Made by a program: the position numbers and the translations under genes. Shown piece by piece: positions 12,801 to 23,412 of a stretch of DNA of 64,000 nt; positions within the stretch are counted from its first letter, which is position 1; every line of letters starts with the position of its first letter. This DNA comes from Romanomermis culicivorax (lineage: Eukaryota > Nematoda > Enoplea > Mermithida > Mermithidae), in assembly GCA_963922205.1 (NCBI GenBank), contig CAWUHX010000301.1:62001-126000 (forward strand). Direction: 5' to 3'. The notes beneath the pieces are model-generated. The model ran no database searches. It worked only from the letters and a program-made list of their open reading frames with translations, and was not told the origin of the DNA.

Positions 12801-13802
12801 TGAAGGTAAACTACATTTTGCTGAAGTAAAATAGACGTACTGAAAAATTTTCCTATTCAAAATCTAATTTTTATCGTCAAAACAGAGAAGAGATATTAAA
12901 GTTTTTTACAGTTTCTGTATCGTCGTATATTTTTTAAGAATTTTCCTGGCAGAAAGTAGCCGCATTAGATAAGAAGACGAGTTTGCATTGTAGAATCATA
13001 TGGGGCTGTAGTTGGACGCACGATTCAAAATATTTCGTCACGGTATCCCGCGATCAGAAAGTGAAATCCTAAATATTTTTATCGGTATTTATTCTCCTTA
13101 ATGTTTTCTGATTTTCAGGTCGTTGTCTGGAACGTCGAGCAATGTCTTTCAAATAATATATCGTCCGTTACAGAGCCCTTGAACACAATGGACTCAGCGA
13201 CAGCTGTTGCTTGTGCTCCGAAAGCATTGAATCTAGGATGGTAAAAATATTTCATAAAACATTTACTTAGGCGTTGCACGAATTCTGGACAGAAACTGTT
13301 TTCAAAAAGCACTACATTTTCAGTATCATAACTTTTACCGAGTCAATAATTTGTTAGTTGCTGATTTGATTCAGAAATTGTGGTAATTGAAAGAATGAAT
13401 TTCAAAAATTGAGGAGGCTGGAAGGATGTATTTTATTTGTATAATTCTAGTCTACTCACATTACTCGTGTTGTTCATGATTGATTATTTTTAGCTACCTT
13501 ATCGCTACAGGCTTAGAAAATGGTCAAATATTGTTAATCGTTTTTGATTCATTATCCAGATCGTTAAACATACTTGGCCATTCAAAATGCATTGAGTAAT
13601 TAATGCGCAAAATGTAATTTCTTTCAGACCAGTTTCATCGCATTAATTTGTTTTCAGTTTCGGACACGCATTAACTGTGAAAAGATTGAAATTTAGGCCC
13701 CAAGCGACTGATGCCATGGAACAAGATGATGAATATTTACTAGCTTCTTGTTCGGACGACCATACCGTTAAAATTCATAAGATAAAGTTGAAACTCGAAT
13801 AA
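822..13802 (+). CDS. ELP2: Elongator complex protein 2 (WD40 scaffold), 5' partial, 18 exons visible
   Basis: ELP2 is the double WD40-propeller subunit of the Elongator complex, which modifies wobble uridines of tRNAs. Exons were read at 822-1025, 7608-7660, 7722-7791, 7854-7997, 8299-8379, 8566-8654, 8722-8847, 9410-9556, 9620-9690, 9837-9951, 10010-10175, 11969-12026, 12083-12155, 12628-12789, 12953-13060, 13119-13240, 13494-13595 and 13658-13802. All junctions are GT-AG and the frame is kept throughout, giving about 677 residues plus a stop. Family landmarks include [84 protein letters not shown] and a C-terminal [11 protein letters not shown]. The human protein is a little over 820 residues, so roughly the first 150 are missing to the left. 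The 3' end of the 12628 exon is uncertain: 12789 keeps the frame, and another GT follows at 12806. There is no in-frame stop, so the gene looks functional. Confidence 0.93.
1064..1140. repeat. Short degenerate tandem repeat in ELP2 intron
   Basis: About four imperfect copies of a 20-bp-class unit built on ATTAGAGCGCAAGGAC lie just inside the large ELP2 intron. No function is evident. Confidence 0.5.
2175..2562 (-). mobile_element. hAT-like MITE copy A (CATACATGTAA family)
   Basis: The element starts CATACATGTAATT followed by a long G run. It ends in a degraded inverted copy of that terminus (TTACCTGCGTA). The flanks are GTTGAAAA (2167-2174) and GTTGAAAG (2563-2570), an 8-bp duplication with one change. 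Its internal sequence is the inverted, diverged counterpart of the copies at 3794-4213 and 19939-20371. An 8-bp target duplication and CA...TG ends are typical of non-autonomous hAT elements. This copy looks the oldest of the three. Confidence 0.75.
3700..5486. mobile_element. hAT-like non-autonomous element E with a nested MITE
   Basis: The termini are CAGTGTTTTTTCTGCA on the left and its inverted counterpart ending TGCAGAAAAAAACACTG on the right. The flanks are CCTGAGGA (3692-3699) and CCTGAGGC (5487-5494), a 7-of-8 target duplication. The interior at about 4500-5270 is a direct-repeat homologue of 6365-7120 in element D, so D and E descend from one family. The MITE at 3794-4213 is inserted inside. 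No transposase frame is present. Confidence 0.75.
3794..4213 (+). mobile_element. hAT-like MITE copy B (CATACATGTAA family)
   Basis: It starts CATACATGTAATGGGG and ends CCCCAATTACATGTATG. It is flanked by a perfect 8-bp duplication GTTTGATC (3786-3793 and 4214-4221). The length is 420 bp with no coding capacity. It sits inside element E, so it inserted later than E. It is the same family and orientation as the copy at 19939-20371. Confidence 0.85.
6231..7317. mobile_element. hAT-like non-autonomous element D
   Basis: The left end is CATAGTTTTTTTT and the right end is AAAAAAAACCCTG. Subterminal inverted ACAAGCCA/TGGCTTGT motifs lie on both sides. It is flanked by a perfect 8-bp duplication CTTCCTAG (6223-6230 and 7318-7325). 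The middle (about 6365-7120) matches the interior of element E at about 4500-5270, including a stretch near 6405 and 4560 that mentions the GCGCTTCGC core. There is no transposase; the copy is 1087 bp. Confidence 0.82.
10256..10452. mobile_element. 197-bp hAT-like MITE F in ELP2 intron
   Basis: The left end is CATAGTTTTTTTGTAC and the right end is GTACAAAAAAAACGGTG. Internal inverted GTACAAAC/GTTTGTAC motifs are present. It is flanked by a perfect 8-bp duplication GCGTCCTG (10248-10255 and 10453-10460). The CATAG plus T-run end resembles element D, so the same transposase may mobilise both. Confidence 0.85.
10474..11275. mobile_element. Probable non-autonomous DNA element with ATGCGCCAT subtermini
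   Basis: The left side reads TCTAATGCGCCATT. The right side carries the inverted counterpart AATGGCGCATCTAA, with further ATGGCGCA motifs near 11200-11240. GGGTCG flanks both sides (10468-10473 and 11276-11281). The exact ends and duplication length are uncertain. It lies in the ELP2 intron between exons ending 10175 and starting 11969. Confidence 0.45.
11285..11372. repeat. Short minisatellite in ELP2 intron
   Basis: About four imperfect copies of a unit built on CTAGTGCACATCCGCT occur in tandem. It lies between two transposon insertions. No function is evident. Confidence 0.6.
11381..11774. mobile_element. hAT-like MITE G (CATACATGCAC family)
   Basis: It starts CATACATGCACGTGGGG and ends with the inverted GTGCATGTATG. 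It is flanked by a perfect 8-bp duplication CTGACTGG (11373-11380 and 11775-11782). The length is 394 bp. Internal short repeats of ACCCCCAGCAGA are present. The terminus is close to that of copies A-C, suggesting a related family using the same transposase. Confidence 0.85.
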
Positions 13803-13803
13803 A
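13798..13803 (+). promoter_or_regulatory. Possible poly(A) signal overlapping the ELP2 stop codon
   Basis: AATAAA spans the TAA stop of ELP2 (13800-13802). It may be the polyadenylation signal, giving a very short 3' UTR, or it may be a chance hexamer. Confidence 0.35.
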
Positions 13804-15049
13804 GTTGAATGTTCACCAATCTACAGTCTGAAGAGTTGACTGAGACTTAGTTCAAGGTACACATCCTTTTGAACGAAAAGAGCAGTGCGTAGTATCCCTA
13901 TCCAGTGTGTTATGCTAGAAGATTTCTGTCATTTCTAGTCAGAATTCACTTGAATTCAAGAGGCTATGATGTCTCATCTCTTTTTTCATTTCAATTATGC
14001 TATATTCGAATATTGTGCATTGCGAGGTTTCAATAACAGATTTCAGGCGTGACCATTGCGATTTACATTTATTAATGTTCGAACAATCTTAAGCCCGGGT
14101 TCATACTTCTGCTCGTTGCGCGGCGAGCACAGCGTCGAGCAAGCTGCCCGGCGCACGAATATTTGCTTGGCGAGCAGAACCCCGAGCACAAAAAATTTGC
14201 TCGCCGAGCATGCTCGGGGTAGTAGAAAATTTTTCTACTCCTCTGAGCATGCTCGGCGAGCAACACATATTATAAGTATAGACGCGTCTCAGACTGGGAT
14301 AATTTATCAAAAATTAAACAATTCGCGCACGGTCAATGCCAAATTATGGGCGCTCTGATCGGTCGGTAGAAAGCATGTATCGGGGCAGAGAATATCGGGT
14401 TGGGTCAGGTAGTAAAAATACTAAATCGGATCACGTCACGGGTCGAGTCGCAGACATCCAGCAAACCAGGTCAAGAGTCAAAAAAATATGTTCAGTTCAT
14501 AAAGTGTAACACAAGCACATACTCGCCGTTGTACATATTTGTTTATTATTTAGTGTAAATAAACATTGAAAATGAGAAATGGCTATTGCTTTTAAATAGT
14601 AATTGCTGCTTTGAGAAACGACACAAGGGAAATGAGAAATAAATAAAATCTTTCTCTTATTTCAAGGCAAAGAATGAAAATCAATCCGATCTACGATAAT
14701 TGGAAACAGATTTAAAAATCTGAAATGATAGACGATGATGGCATGCCCTTCTTGATTCCCGAAATAATGTTTGTTAAGAATTTCATTTTCAGCTTAATCT
14801 AAAAAACTGCTCCTTGAAAACTTTCTCTCAGGTACATACAAGCCTTATTTTCGTCTCTTTTTTATTAAGTGCTTCTTGTAAATTAAAGAATGACCAACAT
14901 CGGGTTCACACAAAAGTTTCGCTACAGAACATTTTGAATACAATAGAAATTATAGAACACTTAATTTGAAACAGTATTTCACCTCGAAAAGTTTTGCTTT
15001 CAACATGATATTATTGAATAATTCTTTGTGAATTATGGAAATTGAACGA
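13803..15049. other. Intergenic stretch downstream of ELP2
   Basis: No gene is visible between the ELP2 stop and Element 1. The stretch includes the ELP2 3' UTR and the GC-rich palindromic cluster described separately at 14.1 kb. The rest is unremarkable AT-rich sequence. Confidence 0.5.
14098..14285. repeat. Palindromic GCTCGGCGAGC cluster
   Basis: Several copies of GCTCGCCGAGCA and GAGCATGCTCGG occur in both orientations within 190 bp. Some are near-perfect palindromes and would form hairpins. The block is markedly more GC-rich than its surroundings. It may be a small foldback element; CATACTT on the left and AAGTATAG on the right could be remnants of termini. I could not find a target duplication. 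Confidence 0.5.
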
Positions 15050-15057
15050 CTTTTAAG

Positions 15058-15380
15058 GGGTGTCACTAATCAGCGGCATCCGCGTGTGGAGGCCGATGGC
15101 GGATATGGTCTAACTGGCGGATGCGGATATTGTCGGCAGATAAATAATCGGTGGATATAAAAGGCAGAATCCGCCTTTTTCGAGCCGATATTGATGTCTA
15201 ATTGCCAGATACAAAAAATGAGGATATCCGCGACTGGCATGTCTAATCGGCGGATATTTTGTTGTCAACCTTCAAATATTTTGTCGTAGCTGTCAACCTT
15301 TTTGGCGGATATGCAGGTCTAATCAGCGGATATCCTGCCGTATGGTGGGGAAATATCCGCCATCCGCAAAATGCAGATAT
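15058..15380 (+). repeat. Element 1 left terminal inverted repeat
   Basis: It begins GGGTGTCACTAATCAGCGG and contains repeated GGCGGATAT and CTAATCGGCGGATAT motifs at short intervals. It aligns in inverted orientation with 26090-26426. Shared landmarks include the TTTTTGGCGGATATGCA and TGTCAACC blocks. The inner edge is approximate. Confidence 0.8.
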
Positions 15381-17699
15381 CAAAAATTTATTATATGCGT
15401 AAATTGTAAAAGGATTGAACATCAATAAGGTTTAGACCGATTAGAACAGATAGAACAGTTTGCTAAGTCCTTGACTTAAACATCAAATAAAGCAGGGACA
15501 TGTTTGATTCCTGTTTAGTTTGTTCAAGTCCTAATGTGTGTTTATCTGTCGAAGAATATAAACATGAAGAAAGCATTTAAACATCATGTCTATGGGAGAA
15601 CATAGAATAAATGCTGGTATAAAAATAAAGTTAGTGAAAGCTGTGAAAGGAATGAACAACCACGAGGTTGGTTTGGGTTTGTGTTCGTCAATATATGATA
15701 GAACAGTCATTAAATCGATGACTTTATATTCCTCTTTGTCCTCTTTGGTTTGTCTATATCCTACTGAGGCTTTTTCCCTCACATGTAAATAAACAGGAGG
15801 GAAGTGTTGAAACATCAAATGTATGGGTTAACACAGAATAAAAGTGTGTCTATTGAAAAACGTCTAAAATGCAATGAACTGCAAAAGGTTTGAACAACCT
15901 CCAGGTTTCAATGAAGGAATGGTTAGGTAAACCATTCAATTTCATTTTTGGATAGAATGATCATTAAATCCACGACAAACCTGTTTTGTAGGTTCAAATC
16001 CTAATGAGGAAATTTCGGGTACATGTATATACGTGTGAAAACATGTGTAATATCATATCTACGGGAAGACAAAGAATGCATGCACTTCTTATTCAAAAAT
16101 GTAGTTGACTGAAATCTAAAAACTACAAATTTATTACTCTTTGAGAAAACATAAACTTGTATATTAACATTGCAAAAATCATGAAATGTCTTCAAAAAAA
16201 TTTAGTGCAAAATGCAAAAGGGTTGAACAACCGCCGGGTCAGATTAATTTTTTCAATATTTCATAAGCGGAAAATGCCAAAATAGGCAAATGATAGAACA
16301 GCTGTTAAATCGTTGATGTTATTTTCCTGTTTGGTGTGTTCAAATTCTAATTATTTTAATTTTTCACAGTATATAGCCTGGACAAAAGTGTTGAAACATT
16401 GTATGTATGGGTTAACACAGAATAAAAGCAAATTTAATAAAAAGTTTGACCTAAACTGTAAAATGATTGAACAACAACAATGAATTCAATAATCCCGGAC
16501 AACATCAGTCGGATGTTCCACATCGAATAGAATGGTAGTTAAGCCTTTGATGTTGGATTCTCGCTTAGTTATGGGATTTTTATTTGGTTGGTTCAATAAC
16601 ATGACAAAGTCTATTGTGGATGTGTATATAAAGAAGAGAAATGAATTGAAACATCAAATCTAGGGGATGACAGAAAGAAAATGTGTATTGAAATGTGTAT
16701 TAAAAAATTTCTCCACGGGTGTCTATCCGTGTATATATTTCTTATCTGGGCAAACAAAACCTGGTTTTATTGCATTTACTGTACGGATGTGGATCATGAA
16801 CTGGTTTTAATGCAAATAATTGAATATGTTTACGCAGCACTTGGTGGATGTATTTTAAGAATTTTCACAGTTATTATGAATTGGTTTCATTGTTTACTAT
16901 TATCTATTATTGAATTGTAAATTTTAATGATCAGTGCAGTTTATTGGTTTTTAATATTTAGACCAGACCAAAGTCCCTAAATGTTATTTGTATGGTATGA
17001 CACATTGCAACTGTTTGTATATAAAAAAATTTAGGAAAAACAGTAAAAGGATTGAATAACCACCACGAAACATTATTGTGATTGCCATAATTGCCAATTG
17101 CCATAATCGGCAAATTGATAGAACAGTAGTTAAGTCGATGATTTTATATTCCCATTTGGTCTATTCAAATCCTGATGAATATATATGTCCTCCATGTATA
17201 TAAAAAAGAGAGAATTGTTGAAACATTGTATGTACGGGTCAACACAGAATAAAAGACGTCTATTACAAAATTATACCTAAACTCCAAAAGGATTGAACTA
17301 CCACCAGGTTGGATGAACTACTGCCTGGTTAGGTATATCATATTAATGATACCATAATCGACAAAGTGATAGAACAGTCGTTAAATCGCCTATAATCCTG
17401 TTTTGTATGTTCAAATCCTAATAAACCATATGGGCAAGATGTATATAAAGATAAGAAAAGTGTTGGAACATCACGTCTACAGGATCGGATGGAATCCATT
17501 AAAAAATTTAACCTAAAATGCAAAAGGATTGAACAAATTAAACTGATAGAACAGTTGTTAAATGGATAATATTAAATTCCTTCTGGGTGTTCAAATCCTA
17601 ACAAGGCCACTTCAGCTACATCTATATAAACATGAGAAAACTGTTGAAACATCATATCTACGGGATAACATAGAATAAAAGCATTTATATAGTCGTATC

Positions 17700-17765
17700 C
17701 ACCCTTTCTATATACCGATTAGGGTTTTACATCCCTAATCAGTGGATATAATCGGCAGATATCAG
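17700..17765. repeat. Internal head-to-head copy of the Element 1 terminal motif (1)
   Basis: CCGATTAGGG and CCCTAATCAGTGGATAT face each other across about 10 bp. They form a palindrome made of the element's own subterminal motif. An inverted relative lies at about 22560-22620. Confidence 0.55.
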
Positions 17766-18514
17766 TTAAACTCATGCCCTGGAATTATGTCAAATTTTAG
17801 AATGTCGTTGTGTAATATCTTTAATTGTTAACTTAATAATTTTAATTTGTTATTAATTGGAAAATTTTTTTGTGCGAAATTTTAAATTGGGTATATGCAA
17901 AAAGTATAGAATTTTGTTGATGTCGAAAAAGAAAGTTGAAAATATATAGGTGTTCATTTCTTATACATACATGATAGAACAGTCATTAAATTTTTGAGAA
18001 CAAAGTTTAGACTGTTCTATTTTTGTAATTTTTCCAAATTTCTTTTTAGTATTTGTAGATATTGTTGTGTAAATTTGGAAGTTATTTAAAAAACTATACT
18101 TTTAAAATGGAATAAGTGCATTTGGAGGTTTGTTAAAAAGCAAAAGATTTGAACAACCTCCAGGTCTGAATGAGCAACGGAGGTAAACCATTAAGGCTCA
18201 TTTTTTGATAGAAAAGTCCTTAAATCCTTGATAATCCTATTTAGTTATTTCAAACCTAATGAGTTCTATCAGCCACACGTATATAAAGTAGTGAAAACTG
18301 TTGAAACTTCAAAACTATGGGACCAAATAGAATAAATGGATTATAAAAAAATTAAGTGTTCTACATTGGAAACTAAATTTAATTTTTAAAACTGTTATTG
18401 TTATTAAATTGATATATAATTGATACTAAACATTTGGGCTGTCATAAGAGAAGCTATAACATAACCAAAATAACCAAAAAAATAGTTACAATTCATATTC
18501 GTTCCACTGTCTCA

Positions 18515-18600
18515 ATATCTGCCTTTTATATCCGCCGATTAGTGTTTTTGTCTCCCTAATCAGCGGATATAATGGACGGATATAATCTGTGCATGTCAAT
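18515..18600. repeat. Internal head-to-head copy of the Element 1 terminal motif (2)
   Basis: ATATCCGCCGATTAGTG is followed after a short spacer by CCCTAATCAGCGGATAT. This is a head-to-head pair of subterminal motifs like that at 17700. It lies within the unit array. Confidence 0.55.
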
Positions 18601-19938
18601 TAAACTCATGTTTCAAATTTTGTTCAATGTTAAAATAGGTTGTTAACCCGTAACTTTGATGTTTCAACAGGAAAGTTGAAAATATATACATCTTGGCCTT
18701 TCCTAGCAGTAGGATAAAACAGTCCTTAAATCTTTGAGAACAAGGTTTATCGTTAAATCTTTGAGAACAAGGTTTTTCTATTTTTGTAATTTTTCGAAAT
18801 TTCTTTTTAATATTTGTTGATATTGTTTTTTAGTTGTTTGTTAATTAATCTATTTCGAAAATTTTGAAATTTTTTACAAAACTAAACTTTCAAAATGGAA
18901 TAAGTGCATTTGTAGGTTTGTCAAACTGCAAAAGGTTTGAACAGCCTCCAGGTCAGCAGACCATTCAAGGTCATTTTTGGATAGAAAAGTCGTTAAATCC
19001 TTGATAATCATGTTTAGTTATTTCAAACCTAACAAGTTCTATTGGCCCATGTATATAAAGTAGAGAAAACTGTTGAAATGTCCCATGTACGGGAAGACAA
19101 GGAAACCTTTGTTAAAACATTGAAAAATACTGATGAATTTCGAATCTTTTAGTATGTTCTATATTGTCTTTGAAAACGTTAAAATTATTCACCTATTTTC
19201 TATTTGAAAAATTCACATATTTTGTCTTTGAAAAGTTCTATTTTGTCTTTGAAAATGTTAAAATTATTCACAAAAAGAATCAACTCTGCAAATCTATTAT
19301 CCATCTCTCTTATTTTGAAGTAAGTGATGCAAATTTGGATGAAGAAGCCAAATTTGCTAGTATTATTTCTGTAGCATGTTGCTGTCTGTCCCCTTTTTTA
19401 TTGATACAAAATATGTACAAAACAAAACAATGAAAATGTACAAAACAAAACTGTAAAAATGTACAACAACTCAACAACTTATGAATATTGACCATACTCT
19501 GTCAGTAGAACTTTTAATCAAGTCTTCAATGATTCTGGTTTTTTGGGAAGCAAATATTCTTCTCAACTTTTGGTCAAAACTCTCATTTCATCAGCAGGAA
19601 TTGCAGAAACTGACAGAATACTGACAGTAAAAAATTGTAAACACATTTAGAAAATAATATTGTCACTTATGGCCTTACCTCACTGTCTCACCAACGCCGC
19701 TAATCTATCCCCTTCTTTCCTGGCATCCTTGTTTCTTTTCCAGGAGGCCCACTCCATTAACAAATGACGTAATGCGCGCACAAGGTATCCGTATGCGTAT
19801 TCCAAAGTCCAGTCATATCGCCAGTTGTATTTGCGGGTCTTCATTATGTAACTGCACATGAATTTGAACATTTGGGCGCTTTTCACATTCTCGCTTATAA
19901 ATTGGATATTGTTTTTGCGCTAGTAATCATACACAGAG

Positions 19939-20371
19939 CATACATGTAACGGAGCTCTGAGGTCTGGGTTGGGTTGGAGCACTTTTTTGGGCTGGGGGTC
20001 AGTAATTCCCAAAATTTTGGGGGGAGGGGTCCCTGAAGGAAAAAAATTCGATTTTTTCATGAAAAATGTCCGAAAACCAGTTCAAAAAGTAGTAATTTTT
20101 ATATAAAAAATGATAAAATATGTACTTATGGCGCAAAGCGCCGACAAAATTGAGGTTTTTGACCATTTTTTGTTCAAAAATTGACATTTTTCATGAAAAA
20201 ATGACATTTTTCAGTATTTTTCCAACTAAAACTATGGGGGTCCCTAGCGCTACCATATGGCTAGCCATTCGATTGGAAAATCCTGGGGGGGGGGGTCGCC
20301 CAATGGCTAGCCATATGGTCGACGGTTTCTGGGGGGGTTCCCATAGCACTCCCCCCCCAATTACATGTATG
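19939..20371 (+). mobile_element. hAT-like MITE copy C (CATACATGTAA family)
   Basis: It starts CATACATGTAACGGAG and ends CCCCAATTACATGTATG. It is flanked by a perfect 8-bp duplication ACACAGAG (19931-19938 and 20372-20379). The length is 433 bp. It is inserted in the 3' part of the helicase relic of Element 1, so it arrived after the helicase cargo was in place. Confidence 0.88.
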
Positions 20372-22555
20372 ACACAGAGTAAGGCTGTCTTGACAAAGGC
20401 CTAACCAAAACTCGAAAAAGGTCATGGCGTGCAGATGGATCCGCACACGATGGCGACCGAGGACTAAAAATTGACAACAATGTAAATGGGAGGTATATTT
20501 TTATGCATAGTTTTATGTTACATATACCTTCAAGTCCAAATTTTTTGGCATATTGGGGATCCTCATTGTGCAAATTTTCCACAAAGTGAGGTAGCCATAG
20601 TTTGTCTCAGAATATGGACAATTTCTTTATTTCACAAGATTCGCCCCTTTTTGCAACATTGGCCTCCAAAAAGCATTTTCGTGTTTCTGTAACATAAATC
20701 TAACAAAATGTGTATGTTGACACAATCATATGGAATGTTTACCTCGCCACAAGTTATCAAGCTTGTGTACTTTTTGGCGAACAAATTCGAGCATCAGTTG
20801 GTGTTTGCTTCCAGGAATGTTAGAAACAAGTATTTCGCCCCAACCAGCAACATAAGTTGTGGGAGGGGTAATGTAAATGGTGCAATTTTCCTTGACAAAT
20901 GCTGGAAGGCAAACAATACAAAATTATGTGATAAGGTGTTCATGAATGCTGATTGTGATTGCATTTGCCAAGGCCATAATTTCTAAAAAAAGTAAATTGT
21001 CAGTAAGGGTGTTAATAGAATGTGAAATTTATGTTTAATAAATTTCTCACTTTGCACAACCGATTGTTGTTCTTCAGATTCAATAGCTCCGATGCAAGGC
21101 TACAACCTCTCGTGACGTAATTGTTCATACTTATCACTGATGTTCAATGTGCACCAATGGGCAATACACCTATAATTGAAGTACTAACTATGCCCAAACA
21201 GTACCAAATTTAAAACAACAGGTGTAAAATTACCATTTGACTAAATTGTGACATTTCTCTCATCCAGGATTATTGTCCAGTTCTTTGCTTACAAAGGTTT
21301 GGCCCTCTTTCAATGAAGGGAACATTGTCACATTTCCTACGATGAATAAAAGGCATTGAGCCGGGCTGATGGCAACATTCAAAACGCTTATAATTTTTGA
21401 GGAATCTCATGGAGAAGTAGGGATTTGATCGAACAATATTGTTTATTACAATATCAGATTCTTGGCCCTCGAAGAAAGCAACATTATTGATTTGTGTGTA
21501 CATTACCTACTATTCTTTTATACTTGAAAACTGTCCATGGTGCCAATTCGAACTCTTTTCAAGTCGTTTTTCATTTGGGTAGGGAGAGGTATCTGTTCTG
21601 TAGATAAGTCCCCCTTTATTGCTTTGCATGCATGGTATTCCACAGTAATTTGACCTCGGTGCTGTAGGAAGTGATGATGACTATATTTTCGTTTTTAAAC
21701 CTTTGCAGGCCGATAAGAGTGGCTGCCAAATTGAAAAGGGCTCTTGCTTCCTGAATGTTTTGTATAGAGGGAGAATTATCCTCCAAGGGAGGTATCTGTC
21801 ATCTGGAAAACCTTTTACATTACTTAACAATAAAATTCATTAATATTAAAATTACCTTTTTTAACACCCTTTTGAATAGAATTCTTGTATCATAATTCAC
21901 TGATCAGGCTTCCAATCTCTGGATGCATGCGATATTGTTCATTCAGTAAGGCATACAGCAAATTCACATTGTGAAGGTGTTCAAATTATGTTTGAGCCTA
22001 GTCCAACTCTTGTGCTTCTTGGGATGTGATGCATGGGCCCAACTGACATGGATCGCCCAATAGAGTAACCTTAATAGATGTATTACAAGTTTAGACATTA
22101 GTGACATTTGTGAGAACTAAAAAATTTACTCATCCGCTAATATGAAGATGCATAAATGGTATGAGCATTGCTGTTTCGGTATCCTGAGCCCCTTCATCAA
22201 TGACGATTAATTTGAAAAAGGTTCCAGTCAATCGTGTGTCAGCAGCTCCATTGCACGTTGAAAAAACTATGTGGAATTTCGAATGTAATAGTAATTTTTT
22301 GTACTTGAACAAAATGGAATCCACCTTCTTTTCCTCCTCCTTCCAGGATCGGGGCTGTACTTCAGTAGAATTCAGTGACGCCATTGTAGTTTGCTGTTAG
22401 GGTAAACATTAAAAATTATACTTTTTAACATTTTTTAAAAATTTTAAAAATTTAAATTTTTTCAAAATTCACTTTTTCCATGTCCAACAACCATAAAAAC
22501 ACCAAAAACAGTCATCAAAAGCAATTTCCTACACCTAGGAGCCCAAAAAAAGCAT

Positions 22556-22625
22556 ATCGGCCGATTATATCCACAGATTAGGGATGAAAAACCCTAAGCA
22601 GCGGATATAATCAGCAGAGATCACT
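22556..22625. repeat. Internal head-to-head copy of the Element 1 terminal motif (3)
   Basis: CCACAGATTAGGG and CCCTAAGCAGCGGATAT face each other. The block is the inverted counterpart of 17700-17765, including its AACTGAT/ATCACTTAGACTC flank. It lies inside the helicase relic, where the Walker A exon would be expected. Confidence 0.55.
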
Positions 22626-23340
22626 TAGACTCAGTTCCTGGAGCCAATTTTGGGTTTTGGACCGTGGAACTACTTCGATTTTATGGTTATGACGAACAAC
22701 TAAAGTAGTAATAAGAACTATTGAAAACTACAGCCCAAATAGAATACTGAGTGCTTACATTTTGGCAGCATTCCTTCGAACTTTAGCATTCCTGTTGTTA
22801 AATTTGGTGGATCAAGGACAAAATCCATGTAACTAAAATGTTTACTGCTCTCACGGAGCATGTTGTTGTTTTCCCTGGTTTCGAGATCCAGACAGTACTT
22901 CATTGTTTTGATGTACTCATTTGAGGTATTGTACCTGAAAGTAAATTACCAAGTTTACATGGTTTTTGTAAACTGTAAGCAAATGGTTTTTGGTCATTGT
23001 TGGTAACTTTTCTGTTTCAGGGGAGACTCCACATTCGGAATTTGTGAATATCTTACGTGGCTTCTTTGCATTTGATGTTTTTGAGTTCTTCTTGTGTTTT
23101 AAATCCTTGACTCACACAACTTGGGAGATAATCGAATGAACACTTGGTGCCATTGAGATCATAGTGTGTTGTGTTGAGGGCCATTCATCGAACATCCTCT
23201 GATTCATCTGTTAGAGGCGGAGGTATCCATAATTCAAATAAATCCTCATCGTCATCATCAGATGTCTGCTCTCCAATCGGCGGCTGAAACATAGTACTCA
23301 TAATAATATTATACATTTGAAACAGAATAAATGATGTAAA

Positions 23341-23412
23341 TGAGTTTTTACTTGAAGTAGCACTGAGTTTTTACTTATGAGTTTAAATGAGTTTTTACTT
23401 GAAGTAGCACTG
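23341..23412. repeat. Short direct repeat
   Basis: The string TGAGTTTTTACTTGAAGTAG occurs twice about 47 bp apart, with a partial third copy between. It lies beside the 5' exon of helicase copy 1. No function is evident. Confidence 0.6.

Larger units (their letters stand above)
15430..19100 (+). repeat. Array of tRNA-like/TATA-like units in Element 1
   Basis: About a dozen diverged units repeat at irregular spacing, most often near 250 bp. The order in a unit is: AAAAGGATTGAACAACC with CCAGGT; then GATAGAACAGTNGTTAAATC; then GTTCAAATCCTAATGA; then a TATATAAA box; then GAGAAAACTGTTGAAACAT; then a GGGATAACA block ending AGAATAAAAG. The GATAGAACAGTNGTTAA and GTTCAAATCC blocks sit about 50 bp apart and resemble pol III A and B boxes of a tRNA gene. 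TATATAAA boxes occur near 16624, 17195, 17440, 17622, 18285 and 19055. Related units occur in Element 2. Whether these are SINE-derived, transposase-binding or promoter units is not known. Confidence 0.65.
19680..23284 (-). pseudogene. UPF1-like SF1 helicase relic, copy 1 (Element 1 cargo)
   Basis: This is a spliced helicase gene in decay, read from 23284 down to 19680. It has an acidic exon starting PPIGEQTSDDDDED after a CAG acceptor (about 23284-23056). Next is a helicase 1B-like exon with SKHFSYMDFVLDPPN (about 22935-22718). An exon with FSTCNGAA and the Walker B-like VIDEGAQDTE follows (22384-22130). Then come LLGDPCQLGP and NEQYRMHPEIG (about 22070-21880), IVIITSYSTEV (about 21700) and EGQESDIVINNIV (about 21480). 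A C-terminal module has TTYVAGWGEILVSNI (about 20850) and the tail ends with EWASWKRN (19886-19680). No Walker A exon was found; a palindromic block lies where it should be. In-frame stops and a frameshift in the motif VI region show it is dead. The second copy at 45.9-50.8 kb aligns along its full length. Confidence 0.8.

Noticed and set aside
15430-19100. Functional tRNA genes
   Set aside because: The A- and B-box-like blocks are present, but I could not form a convincing acceptor stem or anticodon arm by eye, and the copies are diverged.
19680-23284. Helicase copies as host UPF1, ZNFX1 or SETX genes
   Set aside because: Both copies are broken and each lies inside TIR boundaries with target duplications. 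They resemble each other along their whole length, including a module that I do not associate with those host proteins. Only a search could exclude an origin from a host gene.
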